Source: RYN-230 sp963782185
GTDB taxonomy: Bacteria; Actinomycetota; Actinomycetes; Streptosporangiales; Streptosporangiaceae
Reading direction: 5' to 3'
Length of the DNA stretch: 64,000 nt
Assembly (NCBI GenBank): GCA_963782185.1
Contig: CAWAJB010000009.1
Location: forward strand, 124,001-188,000
The position numbers and the translations under genes were made by a program. Shown here one piece after another: positions 61,453 to 64,000 of this stretch (its first letter is position 1; each line of letters starts with the position of its first letter). The notes under the pieces were generated by a model, which saw only the letters and a list, made by a program, of their open reading frames with translations, was not told the DNA's origin and made no database searches.

Positions 61453-62610
61453 TCATAGCCCGGCCCGGGCTGCCCGGGCCCGCTCGGTCCAGTGCGGGGA
61501 GTTCCACCGCCGGGCCAGCGTCTCCGCCTGGGTGAAATACCCGGCGGCCTGGTCCGGGCGGCCAAGCAGGACACTGAGCTCGCCGAGGGTCTGGGCCACC
61601 GGCTGCATGGCCAGGGACGTCGATGCCGCGCCCGCGAGCAGCCCGGGGACCGTGGCCAGCCCGGCGGCGAGCTGCTCCGCCCCGGCACGCTCCCCTAGCG
61701 TGATCATGGCCATGGCGCGCAGCGTGGCGAACACCGAATAGAAGAATGGTGTCGCGGACCAGCGCGTGCACGAACCGCGCCCAGCCCGGGTCGGGCTCGG
61801 TGAGCAGCCCGGCGATCACCCCGGCCTCGAGGGCGGCCACCACCCCGTCCTCGTCGGTGTCGGCCGCCGCCACCAGCACGTCCACGTCCGCGTCCCGGCC
61901 GACCACGGCGGCCAGGCGGAGCACCGCCACAGCCGGCGGGGGCAGCCGGGCCAGCCGCCGGCGCAGCACGTCCCGCACGCCCTCCGGAACCTCGGACGTC
62001 GCGACCAGCGCACCCTCACTGGCCAGCAGCCTGGCGCTCTCCCGCAGGTAGAAGGGGTTGCCGCCGGTCCGCTCGGCCAGCGCCTCGACGACCGGCTGTT
62101 CCACCGGGCCGCCATGCACCGCTCGGTGAGCCGGGCCACCTCCGCCACCGCCCAGTCCTCGTCAGCGAACTCGGCGTACGCCGGCCCGCGCCACAGGGCC
62201 AGCGCGCCGTCCAGCAGGCGGCGCGCCTCCCCCGGGTCGGCCGGCGCGGCCTGGCGCGCCTCAGCGGCCAGGGACTCGAACCGCCACGCGTCCACGGCGC
62301 CGGCCGGAAGCCGCAGTGCGTACCCGGGCGGCACGCTGACCAGGGTCCGGGCCGGGGCCCGCGGGAGCCGCCCGGGTTCCAGCAGGCGGCGCAGGTTGGA
62401 GACGTACGCCTGCAGCGAGGCGATCGCGCGCGGCGGCGGCTCACCCCGCCAGAGCTGGTCGATGAGGCGGTCGCCGGAGATGACCTGGGTGCGCCCGGCC
62501 AGCAGCAGGGCCAGCACGGCGCGCTGACGCGGGCCGCCCAGGTCCACCTGAGTGCCCCCGACCTCGGCTTCGAGAGAGCCGAGGACCCGAACCCCGCCGT
62601 CACCCCGCCA
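61453..62610 (-). pseudogene. SARP-type regulator with large internal deletions
   Basis: Three parts remain in order. The DNA-binding and BTAD start is VRVLGSLEAEVGGTQVDLGG, VISGDRLIDQLWRGEPPPRA, LQAYVSNLRRLLEPGRLPRA, AWRFESLAAEARQ (about 62,580-62,115). Then comes an AAA-domain C-terminal piece, VVEALAERTGGNPFYLRESA with VLRRRLARLPPPAVAVLRLA (62,119-61,745), and a TPR tail ending HWTERARAARAGL at 61,453. Walker A and B and most of BTAD and TPR are missing. There is no start codon in frame near 62,600. It is distinct in sequence from the SARP relic at 27,950. Confidence 0.8.
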
Positions 62611-62697
62611 TGGTAGCGACCAAGACCACGCCAAGCCGGCTCCAAGAGCTGGCCAGCAAGCTGCCGGTAGGACCACGGACAAGCGAGGGAGAGCGCC

Positions 62698-63495
62698 ATG
62701 ACTATCACCGACACCACCACCCGCCCGGACACCCGCGAGATGCTGGTCGTGCACCGGGTCTTCCGCCGGGAGATCACCCTGCTGGCGCGCATGGTCCGCG
62801 CCGTCCCGGCCGGGAACACCGGCCGGGCCCGGCTCATCGCCGGCCACTTCGCGGACTACCAGCTCGGCCTGCATCATCACCACACCGGGGAGGACGACCT
62901 GGTCTGGCCGCTGCTGCTGGCCCGGGTGGACCTGGAGGCCGAGACCGTGCTGCGGATGGAAGCCCAGCACGAGACGGTGGCCGGGACCCTGGACGAGGCG
63001 GCGCGGTACGTGCCGGCCTGGGTGTCCGCGCCGTCGGCGCGGACCGCGGCCCCGCTGGCCGCGGCGATCAGCGCGCACGGCGACGCACTGCGGGAGCACC
63101 TCGCCGATGAGGAGGAACACGTCCTGCCGCTGATCGCCGAGTACCTCACCGTGGCCGAGTGGAGCCAGCTCGGGGAACGGTTCGCCCGGGACACGCCCAA
63201 GGACAAGCTGCTGTTCTTCCTGGGGCAGATCCTGGAGGACGCCAGTCCCCAGGAGCGGGAGCTGATGCTGGGCAACCTGCCCGGGCCGGCCCTGCTGCTG
63301 TGGCACACGGTCGGGAAGCGCTCGTTCCAGCGGAAGATCCGCCGGAACGAGCGCACCCCGACCGCGACGGCGACCAGCAGCCCGGGGCCGGCGCCGCCCA
63401 CGGCCAGGGCCGGCCGGACTGGGCACCAGCGTGGCTGGCCCCGGCCTCGGCGATCCACAGCAGGCCGACCAGCGGGCCGGTCACCAGCAGCGTGA
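62698..63495 (+). CDS. Hemerythrin-like (HHE) domain protein with extended tail
   Basis: 265 residues; GAGGGAG lies six bases before ATG. Metal-ligand histidines and acids of the hemerythrin four-helix bundle are visible: MLVVHRVFRREITLL, HFADYQLGLHHHHTGEDDLV, EAQHETVAGTLDEA, and HGDALREHLADEEEHVLPLI. Actinobacterial members of this group bind a di-iron centre and sense O2 or NO or store iron. The natural protein probably ends near QRKIRR (about residue 220). The remaining ~45 residues, Pro/Arg/Gly-rich, read antisense through the 3' end of the truncated HAAS gene, as if a deletion removed both natural stops. Confidence 0.82.
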   Translation: MTITDTTTRPDTREMLVVHRVFRREITLLARMVRAVPAGNTGRARLIAGHFADYQLGLHHHHTGEDDLVWPLLLARVDLEAETVLRMEAQHETVAGTLDEAARYVPAWVSAPSARTAAPLAAAISAHGDALREHLADEEEHVLPLIAEYLTVAEWSQLGERFARDTPKDKLLFFLGQILEDASPQERELMLGNLPGPALLLWHTVGKRSFQRKIRRNERTPTATATSSPGPAPPTARAGRTGHQRGWPRPRRSTAGRPAGRSPAA

Positions 63496-63769
63496 GCACC
63501 ACGCGCCGCGCGTGGCGGGCGGCGATCTCGGCCCGGAACCCGGCGGCGATCCCGGCCGCGTCACCGAACTCGCTGATCGCCGCGACGGCGGCCCGGTCGG
63601 GCGGCAGTCCCGCGGACCGCTGCGCGTCCGCCGCATCGAGGAGCCCGGAGCGCAGCTCCGCCACGATGCCGGCCCGGGCCCGGGCCGGGCCGGGCATCCG
63701 GGCCGTGACCTCGGCCAGGTAGCGCCGGCTGGGCCGGCTGGACCGGCGGCAGAGACCTGAGTGACGCAC
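63425..63769 (-). pseudogene. HAAS-domain (permease prefix) protein, truncated
   Basis: From GTG 63,769: RYLAEVTARMPGPARARAGI, VAELRSGLLDAADAQRSAGL, AAVAAISEFGDAAGIAAGF, then a transmembrane helix RRVVLTLLVTGPLVGLLWIA. This is the HAAS signalling domain that precedes permease helices in actinomycetes, usually regulated with a PadR partner. After about residue 115 the frame runs antisense into the hemerythrin gene, and the rest of the protein (more membrane helices) is missing. No PadR gene is seen upstream within the window. Confidence 0.65.
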
Positions 63770-64000
63770 GAGGATATAGTGGCGGCCGGCATCGGGTCTT
63801 GACTGGCGTGCTGAGTGGCATTGCCCGGCCGCCGGTGACGCATGATCCCGGGAACAACAAGCACTGAGGCGGATAGTAGATCTGGCGCGCGGCGCCGTTT
63901 ACCCGATGGCCGCTACGACACCCTGACGTCTCTGCAAGTATCCATCATTTGGCGAATGAGTTATAACCTAATAACTAGTCCGATTCGAGGTCACGCCGCA
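63770..64000. other. Terminal intergenic region
   Basis: No gene is supported. It contains AT-rich patches near 63,950-63,985, including GTTATAACCTAATAAC-like sequence, that could hold a promoter for a gene outside the window. Confidence 0.3.

Noticed and set aside
1..64000. tRNA, rRNA, CRISPR arrays or complete insertion sequences
   Set aside because: No cloverleaf, repeat-spacer array or transposase catalytic domain was recognised. The only IS30-like segment is the HTH of a MarR-type regulator.

Overview
The window reads as chromosomal DNA of a high-GC actinomycete (Actinomycetota). GC is about 70 percent, most genes have overlapping ATGA, GTGA or TGATG starts, and GTG starts are common. 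The gene content also fits: LAL and SARP regulators, ECF sigma/zinc anti-sigma pairs, DUF899, DUF4097, PadR-ABC-FtsX, LPG-synthase-type flippase-like membrane proteins and a SerRS relic. I cannot name a genus. No rRNA, tRNA, CRISPR array or complete insertion sequence was seen.

1-14,968: a tight forward run of very large, mostly uncharacterised genes. It contains a DUF6603-type protein (5' end outside the window), two uncharacterised partners, a roughly 1,400-codon gene split by two -1 shifts, a BNR/VPS10-like beta-propeller protein with a peptidoglycan-binding-like module, and a small membrane protein. Translation appears coupled throughout. This is the best candidate for an undescribed system.

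14,970-25,060: a beta-lactamase/EstB relic, two alpha/beta hydrolases, a LAL regulator, and a divergent DUF4097 / HTH-MarR pair with repeated GTTGC-type sites. A PadR-ABC-FtsX operon follows; its permease is cut short where a seryl-tRNA-synthetase fragment lies on the opposite strand.

25,130-37,700: a decay zone. It has a medium-chain oxidoreductase pseudogene, a DrrA-DrrB type exporter and a SARP (BTAD-NB-ARC-TPR) regulator, all broken by small indels. Part of this locus recurs as a degenerate copy at 36.7-37.7 kb. Between the copies sit a DUF899 protein, a 1,138-residue multicopper oxidase with two FN3 domains, and a conserved membrane protein.

37,900-48,600: an LPG-synthase-type membrane protein, a lipoprotein plus membrane protein pair behind a CRP-like palindrome, and a radical SAM / HAD / XRE group facing two genes that resemble integrative-element genes. 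An ECF sigma/anti-sigma pair, an SRPBCC-ArsR operon behind inverted repeats, and a second DUF899 gene with a third DUF899 remnant follow.

48,600-64,000: a PRC-barrel protein, an alpha/beta hydrolase, transketolase, and a TetR regulator facing a SnoaL/cupin operon. The rest mixes intact genes (VOC protein, LPG-synthase-type protein, PNPOx-like protein, hemerythrin) with chimeric or truncated relics: SnoaL-TPM, ECF sigma-propeller, TPR, SARP and HAAS. About sixteen broken genes in 64 kb is unusually many. Read-level checking is needed to separate true decay from indel errors, but large deletions and fusions cannot be sequencing noise.
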